Shown here in pieces: positions 44,528 through 53,869 of a DNA stretch of 64,000 bases. Below the pieces are notes generated by a model, which was not told the DNA's origin, did no database searches, and saw only the letters and a program-made list of their open reading frames with translations. Position numbers and translations under genes: made by a program. Positions within the stretch are counted from its first letter, which is position 1. Each line of letters starts with the position of its first letter. Location of the stretch: the NCBI GenBank assembly GCA_036395115.1, contig DASWDU010000049.1:1-64000 (forward strand), in the 5' to 3' direction. The DNA comes from Thermoplasmata archaeon (lineage in GTDB: Archaea; Thermoplasmatota; Thermoplasmata; RBG-16-68-12).

Positions 44528-46237
44528 GTGCGGTTGACGACGCGGATCGCGGTGGGCTTCGCATCGGCCCTGCTCGTCGTCGCGATCCTGTACGACGCCC
44601 CGGCGTCGGGAGGGTCCGCATCGATCCGGATTCTCTTCGACTTCGGGGACGGCAGCTATCTCTGGGCGAGCGAGACGATCCCCGATCCTTCCGCGGTCAA
44701 CGCAACGTGGCTCGCGGTCCAGCGAGCGGCGTCGGCGAATGGCGTCTCGATCGAGTCCACGTGGTACGATTGCTGCGGCGTAGGGATTGCGGACATCGGT
44801 GACCGCCATTCTCCCGCCCGGTTCATCGGCCTCTACGAATGGAACACGTCCGCCCGTACGTGGGATTTCACATCCTCGGGGATCTCCGGGCTCATCGTAC
44901 AGGACGGGGCGAGCATCGCTCTCTACAACGCGGGATACGATTCGGTGACTTTCGCCGGCCGCACGCCGGTGCCGACGCCGGACCATCCGACCCCCGCCGT
45001 CGAGTTCCGATCGGACCTCGGGAACAGCGGGGCCTCCCCTTCGACCGCCCCGAGCGCCGTCCGACTCGCGTGGGACCGCGACACGGGCGTGCGGGAGATC
45101 GAGGCGACTCCGGCCGTGGCGTACGGACATGTGTTCGTTAACACGCGCGACGGGATCCTCGCGCTGGATGAGTTCAGCGGACGCACAATTTGGAATCGAT
45201 CGGCGGCCCGAGGGTTCTCGTCTCCCGCGGTCTTCGACGATTCCGTGATCGTCGGCACATCGGACGGGACCGTCGTGCGGCTCAACGCGTCGGATGGCGG
45301 CGTGCAGTGGGAGACCCGCCTTCTCACGGAGAGCTCGTTCAGCGGCATCACGTCCTCTCCGAAGGTCGCGTTCGACCGAGTGCTGATCGGTACGTTCAAC
45401 GAGTCGGGAGGACCCGGCGAGGTCGTGAGCCTCTGGGCGAGCAACGGGACCGTCGCGTGGCGGCACCCGACGGGATCCGTGCACTATTCCTCGGCCGCGT
45501 ACTTGGACGGCGTCGCGTACGTCGGAATCATGGGCACGTACAACACGACGAGCCAGGTGACGTTCGACCCGCCGTACGGCATCCTCGCGCTCGACGCCTC
45601 GACCGGGGCGGAGAAGTGGTTCTTCGAGACCGGGGGCTCCGTCGCCGCGTCTCCAGCCATCGCCGGTTCGCGGCTCATCGCGCCATCCAAGGACGGCAAC
45701 GTCTATGCGATCGACCGGGCGACGGGCGTCCTCGCCTGGAAAGCCGCCGTGGATGCGGGGGTGTCCTCCCCGGCGGTCGCTGGGGACTCCGTCGTCGTGG
45801 GGGGCGGCTCCTTCGGAACGACGGGGCGTGTGGTTGCGCTGGACGTGGCCACGGGAGACCCGCGCTGGTCGTACACGCCGAACGGTCCCGTGCAGGCGTC
45901 GATTTCGTACGCCGACGGCAACGTGTTCTTCGCGACGAACGCCGCCCATGGGTCGATCTACGCATTGAACGCGACGACCGGCGCTCTGGCGTGGTCGTTC
46001 GAGCCATCGCCGTCGGAATACATCCTCGGATCTCCCGTCGTCGCCGACGGGACGGTCTTCGCGCCGAGCGACAACGGCCACGTGTACGCCCTCGGTCCGG
46101 CGATTCGCCTCGCCGAGCCGATTCTCATCCCGGTCCTCGTCGGCCTCGGCGTCGTCGGGGCCGCCATCGGGGTTGCCGCGGTCGTCGTGTTCGTCGTGTT
46201 CGTGCGGAAGAGGTCCCGCGGGGGGCGCGTCGCGTGA
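44528..46237 (+). CDS. Secreted DUF4430/PQQ-type beta-propeller protein
   Basis: 569 residues. Signal anchor (RIAVGFASALLVVAIL), then a DUF4430-like domain (about 30-140, SIRILFDFGDGSYLW ... VQDGASIALYNAGYD) and seven or so PQQ-like propeller repeats (about 175-520, recurring A-L-D-A/E-x-T/S-G-x-x-x-W as in GILALDEFSGRTIW and GILALDASTGAEKW). A C-terminal helix (PVLVGLGVVGAAIGVAAVVVF) with a basic end anchors it to the membrane. GTG start behind a GAGGAG. DUF4430 occurs in cobalamin-binding proteins of the intrinsic-factor type, which suggests a surface ligand-capture role. Confidence 0.85.
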   Translation: MRLTTRIAVGFASALLVVAILYDAPASGGSASIRILFDFGDGSYLWASETIPDPSAVNATWLAVQRAASANGVSIESTWYDCCGVGIADIGDRHSPARFIGLYEWNTSARTWDFTSSGISGLIVQDGASIALYNAGYDSVTFAGRTPVPTPDHPTPAVEFRSDLGNSGASPSTAPSAVRLAWDRDTGVREIEATPAVAYGHVFVNTRDGILALDEFSGRTIWNRSAARGFSSPAVFDDSVIVGTSDGTVVRLNASDGGVQWETRLLTESSFSGITSSPKVAFDRVLIGTFNESGGPGEVVSLWASNGTVAWRHPTGSVHYSSAAYLDGVAYVGIMGTYNTTSQVTFDPPYGILALDASTGAEKWFFETGGSVAASPAIAGSRLIAPSKDGNVYAIDRATGVLAWKAAVDAGVSSPAVAGDSVVVGGGSFGTTGRVVALDVATGDPRWSYTPNGPVQASISYADGNVFFATNAAHGSIYALNATTGALAWSFEPSPSEYILGSPVVADGTVFAPSDNGHVYALGPAIRLAEPILIPVLVGLGVVGAAIGVAAVVVFVVFVRKRSRGGRVA

Positions 46238-46662
46238 ACGAACGGCGTCAGGCGATTCTCCTCGTGGTGCTGCTCATCCCCGCCATCGCCGGTCTCTACG
46301 CAGCGACGCAGCTGATCCAGCCCGCACCCGTGCAACCCTCCGTCGTGCGTGCAGTCCGTCTCGAGGCGGTGGGCGTCGACTGGACGATCGTATACGATGC
46401 GATCCTCACGACGAACAATACCGCGTTCTCCCTGCTGATGGAGGCCAGCCACGCGCTCGGCTTCCCGGTCGCGTACGTCCCCTATGGTGTCCCGAGAGGG
46501 ATGTTCGTCACCGCAATCAACGGGTCTGTCAACGGGGAAGGCAATCGCTATTGGCAGTACTGGGTGGGCGGCGCGTATGGGGACGTCGCGGCGGACCTGA
46601 AGCCGTTGCGTGACGGCGACACCGTCCTATGGAAGTTCGTCTTGTCGGTGGAGGGCGGCTGA
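46234..46662 (+). CDS. Membrane-anchored DUF4430 protein
   Basis: 142 residues. One N-terminal helix (AILLVVLLIPAIAGLYAA) and a DUF4430 domain with TIVYDAILTTNNTAFSLLMEA-type core and the typical RYWQYWVGGAYG. The GTG start overlaps the propeller gene's stop. In bacteria and archaea such proteins accompany ECF-type vitamin transport. No cysteine that I can see. Confidence 0.85.
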   Translation: MNERRQAILLVVLLIPAIAGLYAATQLIQPAPVQPSVVRAVRLEAVGVDWTIVYDAILTTNNTAFSLLMEASHALGFPVAYVPYGVPRGMFVTAINGSVNGEGNRYWQYWVGGAYGDVAADLKPLRDGDTVLWKFVLSVEGG

Positions 46663-47286
46663 ATGGGACGTGCCTGGCGCGCCGTGCTGGAGGCCGGTTT
46701 CGGCGATGCGCGGACCCGGCTCCTCGGGAGCTTCTTGATCGTCGTCGCGGTCGCCGGGACGTACATCATGCACACGTTCGCGAACATCGAGACGGTGTTC
46801 GTCGCGAGCCTTCTCGCGGGGTCCCTCCTGGGCCGTTGGTGGACGGTGCTCGTGCCGGTGACCGCGCTGGTCGTCCTGCAGACCCTCGAATGGTCGACCG
46901 GATACTCCGGCTATGCCCTCGAGGCGATGGCCGCCATTTCGTTCTTCGTCATTTCGGGATTCGTGTTCGTCGCATTCGTCGGACGCCGGATCCGGCCGAG
47001 GGTCCTGTTCCGAGTCAGGTCGGTCGCACTTCTGACCACGATCAGCGTGCCTCTCACGATCGCCTACGATTTGTGGACCGCGTTCGGCGAGTGGTATTTC
47101 CTCACGCGGCCGTTCGGAGTGGGCTTGGCGACGGTCCTGTATTTCCAAGTACCTTTCACCCTGTACCACCTCCTGAGCTCCCTGATTTTCGTGCCGTTGT
47201 TCGGGAGCATGTTCCTCTTCCTCCGCGCCTACGGATGGCCCGCAAAGACCGAAGATAAGGTGCCGTCGCCAGGAGGGCGCGAGTAA
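46663..47286 (+). CDS. Polytopic membrane protein, possible ECF substrate-specific (S) component
   Basis: 207 residues with six hydrophobic helices and short loops, the size and layout of an ECF S component. The loop GRWWTVLVPVTALVVL and the late FQVPFTLYHLLSSLIFVPLFGSM are the best-preserved parts. The start follows directly on the DUF4430 stop (TGAATG). Assignment rests mainly on context: a DUF4430 protein beside an S-component-like protein usually serves cobalamin or a related ligand. No ECF ATPase is near. Confidence 0.6.
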   Translation: MGRAWRAVLEAGFGDARTRLLGSFLIVVAVAGTYIMHTFANIETVFVASLLAGSLLGRWWTVLVPVTALVVLQTLEWSTGYSGYALEAMAAISFFVISGFVFVAFVGRRIRPRVLFRVRSVALLTTISVPLTIAYDLWTAFGEWYFLTRPFGVGLATVLYFQVPFTLYHLLSSLIFVPLFGSMFLFLRAYGWPAKTEDKVPSPGGRE

Positions 47287-50200
47287 TCAGAGGAGTTCCT
47301 CGATCTGCTCCCGCATCCGGTGGACCTCTTCACGACGACGGTCGAGATCCTTCTCCGCTTCTCGGATCGCGCGGTCACGGGCCTCGAGGCTGGCTTTCCG
47401 CGCTAGCAGATCCCGCTCGAGCCCTTCGAGGCGGAGTCGGTCCCGCTCCGTGGCCTTCCCTCTGCCCTTCAGATCGGCTGCCAGCGTGTGCACCTTCTTC
47501 GTTTGCTCCACGAGCGATTCGCGTTCCTTTGCGATCGCCCGGGCCACGAGGGATTCGACCGCCCCTTCCTTCTGGGAGACCCGCCGGCCTTCCGACTCGA
47601 GGTTCTTCCACATCGCTTTCGCTTCAGCACGTTCGCGAGCGAGGGCCGCGGACTCCTCCTTGAGGCGTTTCTCGCGCTGATCGACGGCCTTGCTGCGCAC
47701 GTCAAGCTGGGTCGAGGCCGCCTCGAAGCGCGTCTCGCGCTGCTCGAGGTCCTCGCGGGCACGCACTGTCTTCTCCATGGCGGCTCGCTGCTCCTCGAGA
47801 AGGGTTTCTTCTGATGCCATTCGTTCCTTGAGTTCGCGGCTCTTCTCCTCCGCGACCTTCTCCGCGTACTTCAGGAGGCTCATCGCTTTCGACTTCAGGT
47901 CGGCCGCCTCGTCTTCGTGCGATGCAACCAAGCCGGCCTGGACCTCGATCTCCTTCGACCGTTTGTCGACGTCACCCTTGGCCCGCTCCAGGCCTTTCCG
48001 CTCCTCGGCGAGCCGTTTCACGTCCGCGGTGAGGTGCTCTTTCGCCTCCTTGAGTCCCTTGTCAAGTCGATCGAGTTCTGCCTTGCGCTTTTCGATTCCC
48101 TGCGCGATTTTGTTCGACTCGATGTCGTGCTTCTCGAGCGTCGAGGCGAGCACCTTCAGTCCGTCTTCGCGGTCGGCGAGTTCATGGCCTCGTTCCTCCA
48201 TGCCCGCGGTCGTTTTCGCGAGATCCGCGAGCTTCTCTTTGAGGTCCGCCTCACGAGCCGCGAGTTCGGCCTCTCGCGCCCGCGCAGACTCTTCTCGTGC
48301 GGCGAGACGAGAACCCTCGCCCTCGATTTTCTCGAGGCGTCCCTCCAGCTTCTTCGACTCCGACCGAGTGCGTTTCTCGACAGCAGAGAGGGACGCTTTC
48401 GCGCGAGCCAGCTCCTTCTGCACGGCGACGGCCTCGCGCGCTTCTTTCGCTTGGTCCCGCGCCATGGCCTCCACCGCCTGCTTGCGGGCTTCGAAGTCGT
48501 TGAGCGCCTCGCGGAGTTCGTGTTCTCTCTGCGTGAGTTCCCGGCCTCGTTGCGTGAGGCGTGCGTCGACCTCCTGCATGGCCGACTCCTTCGCCGCAAC
48601 GTCTTTCGTCGACTTGGCGAGCGCCGACTCTCGGCGATCCAGCGTGGCCTCCACCCGCCGCAACTGTTCGTGTTTCGATCGCAACGATGCATCTTGGAGG
48701 GCGAGCTGTTTCTCTTTCGCATCCGCACCGGCCACGAGGTGTCGGGCTTCCTCGATTTCCGCGCGGGCCCGCGACTCCTGGCGTTTCGCCTCCTCGGCCG
48801 TGGCGGCTTGGGACTCCTCCCATTCCCGCTTCGCGGTGCCGAGGGTCTTCTCGCTCTTCTCGAGTTCCGATTCGCGGGACGCGACCGATTTATCCCGCTC
48901 CATCAGCGTCGCCTCGGTCGCCGCGAGCTCGCGACTCCGGACGTCGAGCGCCTTCGTCCTCGCGACGAGATCGAGCCGGAGGGCATCCGAAGCCTTGCGA
49001 TCGGTCCGCAACTCCTTCGTGGCGCGGTCGAGGTCGGCGTTCGCCTGCAGAAGCGCCGCCTGAGCCTTCGCGAATGCGGATTCCCGTCGCTTCAGATCCT
49101 TGCTCGAGGTTGCGAGCTCTTCCTCACGTCGGTCAACCTGAGCCAAGCTGGACTCAAACTTTGCAAGTGCGACCTTGTGACCATCCGCTTGCGCCAAGAG
49201 CGTCTTCTCCCTCTCTTCGACGGCGGCGGTCCGTTCCTCGATCTGCCGACCCCGCTTTAGCAGGTCGGCTTCGTGGCGCTCTAGCGCCACTCGCTCCCCT
49301 TTCAACGCCTTTTCCGAAGCCGCGATGGCGGCGCGAGCTTGTCGGAGCTCCTCTTCGGCCTTCGACACGGAAGACTCGTGCGCGTCTACTAGGCGGTCCC
49401 GCTTGCTAAGCCCGTCCGCCTGAGTTTGGAGCTCTGCCTGAGCGGACTCCAGGGCTTTACGATTCGAACCGAGTTCCTCTCGGGCCCGCTCCAGTTTCGC
49501 GGTCGCGTCCTTCAGCTCCTCGCGTTCCTTCATCGCGGCCTCTTGCGCCTTCGTCAGTTCGGACTTGACCGTCGCGATTTCCTCCCCGCGTCGTTCGGCG
49601 TCGGCCACGCGGGACTCGAGCTTCGCCGCGGCGGCCTTTTGGGCTTCTGCCTCGGAGCGGAGCTCCCGCGCCCGTTGGTCGAGCGATTTCTCGCGCACCC
49701 CATGTTGACTCTTCCGGCGTGCGAGTTCATCAGCTCCTCGAACGACGGCAGATCGCTCCCCTTTGATGGCCTTCCGCTGCTCCGCGAGCGCCTCGAGGGC
49801 GGCGGCGAGATCGTGTTCGCCTTTCGACACGGCGGCTTCGCGTTGCTTCAGGAGGCGATCCGCGCGCTTCGCCCCCTCCGTCTGCGCGGCGATTTCCGCC
49901 TTCCCCGCTTCGAGTCCCTTCGCGCGTTCCTCGGCCCCTGCCTCACGTCGCGACAGGACGGCCTCGCGTGCGCCCAACTCGGTCGCTCGCAGCTTGATCT
50001 CCTTGTCGGCCCTCCCGAGCTCGGTTCGAGTGGTGGAAAGGTCCTCCCGCGCTTTCGCAATCCGACCCGCGTCTCGTTCCAAGGCTTTGCGCTGGGTCGC
50101 AAGCGCCTTTTCCGCCGCGGTGAGTGCGACACGGTCCTCCTCGAGTTTCGCTTCGCGCTTCGTCGCCGTGGCCTCCCGGGCCTTCACGGCTTGGTCCGCC

Positions 50201-53200
50201 CGACGGACCGTGTCCTGCCGAGAGGTCACCTTTGCGCGGGTCCCTTCGACGGTCCTCGAGAGCTGAGCGACTTCCTCTGCGCGTTTCTGGAGTTCGGCCT
50301 CGCGCTCGCTGAGTTTCGTTGATGCAAGCTTGAGTGCCCGCTCCGCGCGTTCCAGTTCGGTCCCCCGGAGGGCGAGATCGTCTCGCGCTTTCGCGAGCGC
50401 CGCCTCCTTCTCCGAAGCGTTCGCGGCCGCCCGCTGGACGGCTCGCTCGCGGACTTGGAGTTCCGCTCCGGCCGACTTGCCGCGAGCCTCTCCCTCGACG
50501 ACCGCCTCCTCGCGCGCCTTCAAGTCAGCGGTGGCCCTCCCGACCGCTTCCGCCGCGTTCCGCATCGCGACCTCGCGGCGCTCGAGCTCGGCCTGCTGTC
50601 GATCGAGGCCCTCCTTCGCCTCGGCCAAGGTGTGGTCGAGGGTCTTGAGCCCCTTTGATTGGTAATCGAGTTCGGTTTTCCGTTTCGCCTGCGCGTCCGC
50701 CCCCTCGGTGAGCTCCCGCCCGCGTTTCGCATCTCGGACCTCCGTCGCCTTCGAAGCGTCGTCGATGCGCTTCTCGAGCCGAGCAAGTTCTCGTTCTCGT
50801 TCGCGCAGGGCCTTGAGCGCTTCCTGGCTCTCCGACTCGCGCTTCGTGAGTTCCGTCTCTCGACGTAATTGGTCGTCGTCTCTCCGCTGGTGGGTCTTCG
50901 ATTTCGAGTCCAGGTCTGCCTGGCTCGAAGCGAGTCGTTTCTCCCGCGATGCCAGGTCCACATTCCTCCGGGCGAGCGTCGACTCGAGGGCGTCGAGCTC
51001 CGACGCCTTCGCGGAGGTCGTCCGGGCCTTCTCGAGATCCTTCTGGAGCGCGGCGGCTCGATGCACCTCGGCATCGAGTTGTGCGTTCGCGCGGGTCATC
51101 TCGGTTTTCACTTCAATCTCCTTTCGCCGTAGCGCCTCGTTCGCGGCGTGCAGCGAAGTTTGGAGCGCCTCGAATTCCTGGTCCCGCTTCGAGAGATCGC
51201 GCTCCGTGGCCCGGAGCCCCTTCCTCGCGTCCTCGAGCTCCCCGGCGTGGGCCTCGTCGTTCGCTTTCGCTTCCGAGGCGAGACGCGCTTGGGCGTCTCG
51301 GAGTTTCTGCTCGTCTTTCTCCGCCGCGCGCTCCCGTTCCTTGATTGCCTTCAGCGCCTTCTCCGCCTCGAGCGTTCGTTCGGCCGCCAATCGGGAGGCT
51401 TTCTCGGACTCGGTTTCCCGAGCCTTGAGGTCGGTTTCCTTCTTTGCCACCGCAGCCGCGTGATCCGCAAGATCCTTGGACCGTGCGTCGAGCTTCACCC
51501 ACTGTGCCTTCAGGTCCGCCTCCTTCTCCGTCAGCTCGCCCGCTCGACCCGCCCTCTTCCGTAGTCCTTCGATTTCCTCCCTGAGCCGGCTCGCCTTCTC
51601 GTTCTCCTGCTCGACGGCGGCCCGCGCCTTCGCGAGTTCGGCGTTGAGCGCCGCCTCGATCTCCCGGCGCTCGTTCCGAATTGATTCGGCCTCTACGCGT
51701 GCAGCCTCGAGGCTCCGGAGGCCTTTGGTCGTCTCTTTCCCAGCCGCAGCGAGGTCTTTCTGCAGAGCGTCCGCCCGGTGGCTTTCGGATTCGAAGTGGG
51801 CGTTTGCCTTCGTAAGCTCAGCTTTCAGTTCGAGTTCAAGCCGTTCGCGCGCCTCCTCCGCGGCGCGGGCGGCGTTGTGAGATGTCTCGACCTCCTTGTC
51901 ACGCTTCGCGAGCTCGCGATCTCGAATCTGCAGGAGCTTCTTGGCTTCGTCGAGTTCCCGGTCTTGGGCTTCCTCCGCCTCCTTCGCTTGGTCCGCTAGC
52001 TTGCCCTGGGTCTCCTTGAGCTTCCGCTCGGCTTTCTCGACCGCGCGCTCCCGCTCCTGGACGGCCTTGAGGGCCTTCTCCGCCTCGAGCGCCCGTTCCG
52101 CGGCCGCGCGACCGCTCGATCGGGTCTCCGCCTCACGGGCGCTGAGTTTCGCCTCGGACTCGCCGAGGACCGCCTCGCGACCCGCGAGGTCCTTGGACCG
52201 TCCGTCGAGCTTCGCCCACTCCGCCTTCAGCGCGGACTCCTTTTCGGTCAGCTCGCCCGCCCGGCCCGCGCGCCTCCGAAGGCTCTCGATTTCCTCCTTC
52301 AGCCGGCTCGCCTTCTCCTTCTCCTGCTCGACCGCGGCGCGCGCCTTCGCGAGTTCGGCGTTGAGGGTCGTCTCTCGCTCGAGGCGTTCGTTCCGCGCGG
52401 ACCCGGCCTCGGTGCGCGCGGCTTCCAAGCTCCGGAGGCCTTTCGCCGACTCCTTCCGCGCCGCCTCCAAATCCCTTTGCAGGGCGTCCGCTCGGTGGCT
52501 TTCGGATTCGAGTTGGGCGTTCGCCTTCGTGAATTCGGCTTTCAATTCCAATTCCCGCCGCTCGCGCGCCTCGTCCGCAATCTGGGCGGCGGTCCGAGAC
52601 GCCTCGATCTCTTTGTCGCGCTTGGCTAGTTCACGCTCTTGGATTTGTAGGAGCTTTCGGGCCTCGTCCAGCTCACGGCCGTGGGTTTCCTCCCGGGCCT
52701 TCGCCTGCTCGTCGAGCTTGGCCTGGGCCTCCTCGAGTTTTCGCTCCCCCTTCTCGAGAGCCCGTTCCCGGTCCCGGAGGGCCTTGAGGGCTTTCTCCGC
52801 CTCGAGCGCCCGTTCGGCGGCCGCGCGACCGCTGGATCGGACCTCCGCCTCGCGCGCGCCGACTTTCGCCTCGGACTCGGCGAGGGCGGCTTCGCGGTCC
52901 GCGACGTCCCTCGTCCGGACATCGACTTTCGACCACTGCGCCTTGAGATCGGTCTCTTTCTCAGTCAGCTCCCCGGCTTTGCCCGCCCGTTTCCGCAGGT
53001 CTTCGATTTCGCCTCGGAGCCGCACGCCCTTGTCGCGCTCCTGCTCCGTGCCGGCCCGGGCCTTCGCGATCTCCGCCGTCAGGGCGGTCTCGCGGTTTTG
53101 CGCCTCCTTCTGAGCCGCCTGCGCCTCCGATCGCGCCGCTTCCAGGTTCCGCAGCATCTTCGCGAGGTCCTTACGGGCCGCTTCCAGATCCTTCTCGAGG

Positions 53201-53862
53201 TCCGCGGCCCGTTGGTCCGCGCGGTCCCGCATGGCTTTCCGGTTCTCGGCAAGTTCCGCCTCGCGCGCCTCGAGTTTCGTCCGCGAGTCCTCGATCTCCC
53301 GCTGCACGCCGCCGAGTTCGCGGCCCTGGCCGTCGAGCTTTTCCTCGAGGGACGCGAGGGAACGCTCGCGCGCGGCCAGTTCTTTGTTGCGGCCGTCGAG
53401 GGACGCGACGAGGCCTTCGACCTCCTCTTCGCGCTTCCGGAGCGCTTCCTCTGTCGCCTCGAGCGCGGACCGTCTCTTCTCGACCTTCTGCATCGTCGCG
53501 CCCGCCTCGGCCGCGGCGGCCTTGGCTTTCCGGAGCGAGCCGATTTCGTCCCGGGCCGCCTCGAGTTGCTTCTGCGCCGCCTCGACCGCCCGTTTCGCCT
53601 CCCGCTCGGCCGCGGTCTGCGCGGACCCGAGTTCTTTGACCCGCCGTTCGAGGCTCTCGATCACGCCGTCCTGCCGCGCGATCTGTTCTCCCTTGGCGTC
53701 GGAGAGTTTGCGGGCGGCTTGCAGCTCTTTTCGGAGCTGGTCTTCCCGGGCTTTCGCCTCGGACTCGAGGCGCGCGACGTCGACGTGGACGACGAGCGAC
53801 TCGCCCGCGTCAGCGTCCTCGCCCGCCGCGAGCGACTTCCGGGCTTTCTCACGCAGTCCCAT
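47287..53862 (-). CDS. Giant coiled-coil protein (2191 residues)
   Basis: Almost the whole chain is Ala/Glu/Lys/Arg-rich heptad sequence, with no proline or cysteine that I can find, no signal peptide and no membrane helix. A short head (MGLREKARKSLAAGEDADAG) precedes it. Residues about 292-960 hold three tandem copies of a 239-residue unit, and the rest has shorter, irregular repeats (motif LAxRExxLxxxE). If one helix, it would be about 0.3 micrometres long. It is likely cytoplasmic and structural, for example cytoskeletal, DNA- or cell-division-linked; no head domain identifies a known family such as SMC or Rad50. Seven bases separate it from the zinc-ribbon gene upstream, with which it must share an operon. 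Confidence 0.85.
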   Translation of the reverse strand: MGLREKARKSLAAGEDADAGESLVVHVDVARLESEAKAREDQLRKELQAARKLSDAKGEQIARQDGVIESLERRVKELGSAQTAAEREAKRAVEAAQKQLEAARDEIGSLRKAKAAAAEAGATMQKVEKRRSALEATEEALRKREEEVEGLVASLDGRNKELAARERSLASLEEKLDGQGRELGGVQREIEDSRTKLEAREAELAENRKAMRDRADQRAADLEKDLEAARKDLAKMLRNLEAARSEAQAAQKEAQNRETALTAEIAKARAGTEQERDKGVRLRGEIEDLRKRAGKAGELTEKETDLKAQWSKVDVRTRDVADREAALAESEAKVGAREAEVRSSGRAAAERALEAEKALKALRDRERALEKGERKLEEAQAKLDEQAKAREETHGRELDEARKLLQIQERELAKRDKEIEASRTAAQIADEARERRELELKAEFTKANAQLESESHRADALQRDLEAARKESAKGLRSLEAARTEAGSARNERLERETTLNAELAKARAAVEQEKEKASRLKEEIESLRRRAGRAGELTEKESALKAEWAKLDGRSKDLAGREAVLGESEAKLSAREAETRSSGRAAAERALEAEKALKAVQERERAVEKAERKLKETQGKLADQAKEAEEAQDRELDEAKKLLQIRDRELAKRDKEVETSHNAARAAEEARERLELELKAELTKANAHFESESHRADALQKDLAAAGKETTKGLRSLEAARVEAESIRNERREIEAALNAELAKARAAVEQENEKASRLREEIEGLRKRAGRAGELTEKEADLKAQWVKLDARSKDLADHAAAVAKKETDLKARETESEKASRLAAERTLEAEKALKAIKERERAAEKDEQKLRDAQARLASEAKANDEAHAGELEDARKGLRATERDLSKRDQEFEALQTSLHAANEALRRKEIEVKTEMTRANAQLDAEVHRAAALQKDLEKARTTSAKASELDALESTLARRNVDLASREKRLASSQADLDSKSKTHQRRDDDQLRRETELTKRESESQEALKALRERERELARLEKRIDDASKATEVRDAKRGRELTEGADAQAKRKTELDYQSKGLKTLDHTLAEAKEGLDRQQAELERREVAMRNAAEAVGRATADLKAREEAVVEGEARGKSAGAELQVRERAVQRAAANASEKEAALAKARDDLALRGTELERAERALKLASTKLSEREAELQKRAEEVAQLSRTVEGTRAKVTSRQDTVRRADQAVKAREATATKREAKLEEDRVALTAAEKALATQRKALERDAGRIAKAREDLSTTRTELGRADKEIKLRATELGAREAVLSRREAGAEERAKGLEAGKAEIAAQTEGAKRADRLLKQREAAVSKGEHDLAAALEALAEQRKAIKGERSAVVRGADELARRKSQHGVREKSLDQRARELRSEAEAQKAAAAKLESRVADAERRGEEIATVKSELTKAQEAAMKEREELKDATAKLERAREELGSNRKALESAQAELQTQADGLSKRDRLVDAHESSVSKAEEELRQARAAIAASEKALKGERVALERHEADLLKRGRQIEERTAAVEEREKTLLAQADGHKVALAKFESSLAQVDRREEELATSSKDLKRRESAFAKAQAALLQANADLDRATKELRTDRKASDALRLDLVARTKALDVRSRELAATEATLMERDKSVASRESELEKSEKTLGTAKREWEESQAATAEEAKRQESRARAEIEEARHLVAGADAKEKQLALQDASLRSKHEQLRRVEATLDRRESALAKSTKDVAAKESAMQEVDARLTQRGRELTQREHELREALNDFEARKQAVEAMARDQAKEAREAVAVQKELARAKASLSAVEKRTRSESKKLEGRLEKIEGEGSRLAAREESARAREAELAAREADLKEKLADLAKTTAGMEERGHELADREDGLKVLASTLEKHDIESNKIAQGIEKRKAELDRLDKGLKEAKEHLTADVKRLAEERKGLERAKGDVDKRSKEIEVQAGLVASHEDEAADLKSKAMSLLKYAEKVAEEKSRELKERMASEETLLEEQRAAMEKTVRAREDLEQRETRFEAASTQLDVRSKAVDQREKRLKEESAALARERAEAKAMWKNLESEGRRVSQKEGAVESLVARAIAKERESLVEQTKKVHTLAADLKGRGKATERDRLRLEGLERDLLARKASLEARDRAIREAEKDLDRRREEVHRMREQIEELL
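51000..51555 (-). repeat. 717-bp tandem coding unit, copy 3 (partial)
   Basis: Starts RAGRAGELTEKEADLKA and follows the unit for about 185 codons to LQKDLEKARTTSAK, after which the sequence is different coiled coil. The end is approximate. Confidence 0.7.
51556..52272 (-). repeat. 717-bp tandem coding unit, copy 2
   Basis: Starts RAGRAGELTEKE and ends before the next RAGRAGELTEKE. Copy 1 is 52273-52989; copy 3 begins at 51555 and stays similar for about 185 codons before diverging. A partial, older unit precedes copy 1. Spacing of the RAG blocks is exactly 717 bases between copies 1, 2 and 3. Confidence 0.9.
52273..52989 (-). repeat. 717-bp tandem coding unit, copy 1
   Basis: First full unit, 239 codons, from RAGKAGELTEKE to KEEIESLRR. 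Adjacent units differ at many codons, so the duplication is not recent, yet no insertion or deletion breaks the heptad register. Confidence 0.9.
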
Positions 53863-53869
53863 GTCCCGA

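Noticed and set aside
47287-53862. Giant coiled-coil gene as an SMC, Rad50 or myosin-like protein.
   Set aside because: No ATP-binding motif, hinge or other head domain is visible at either end.
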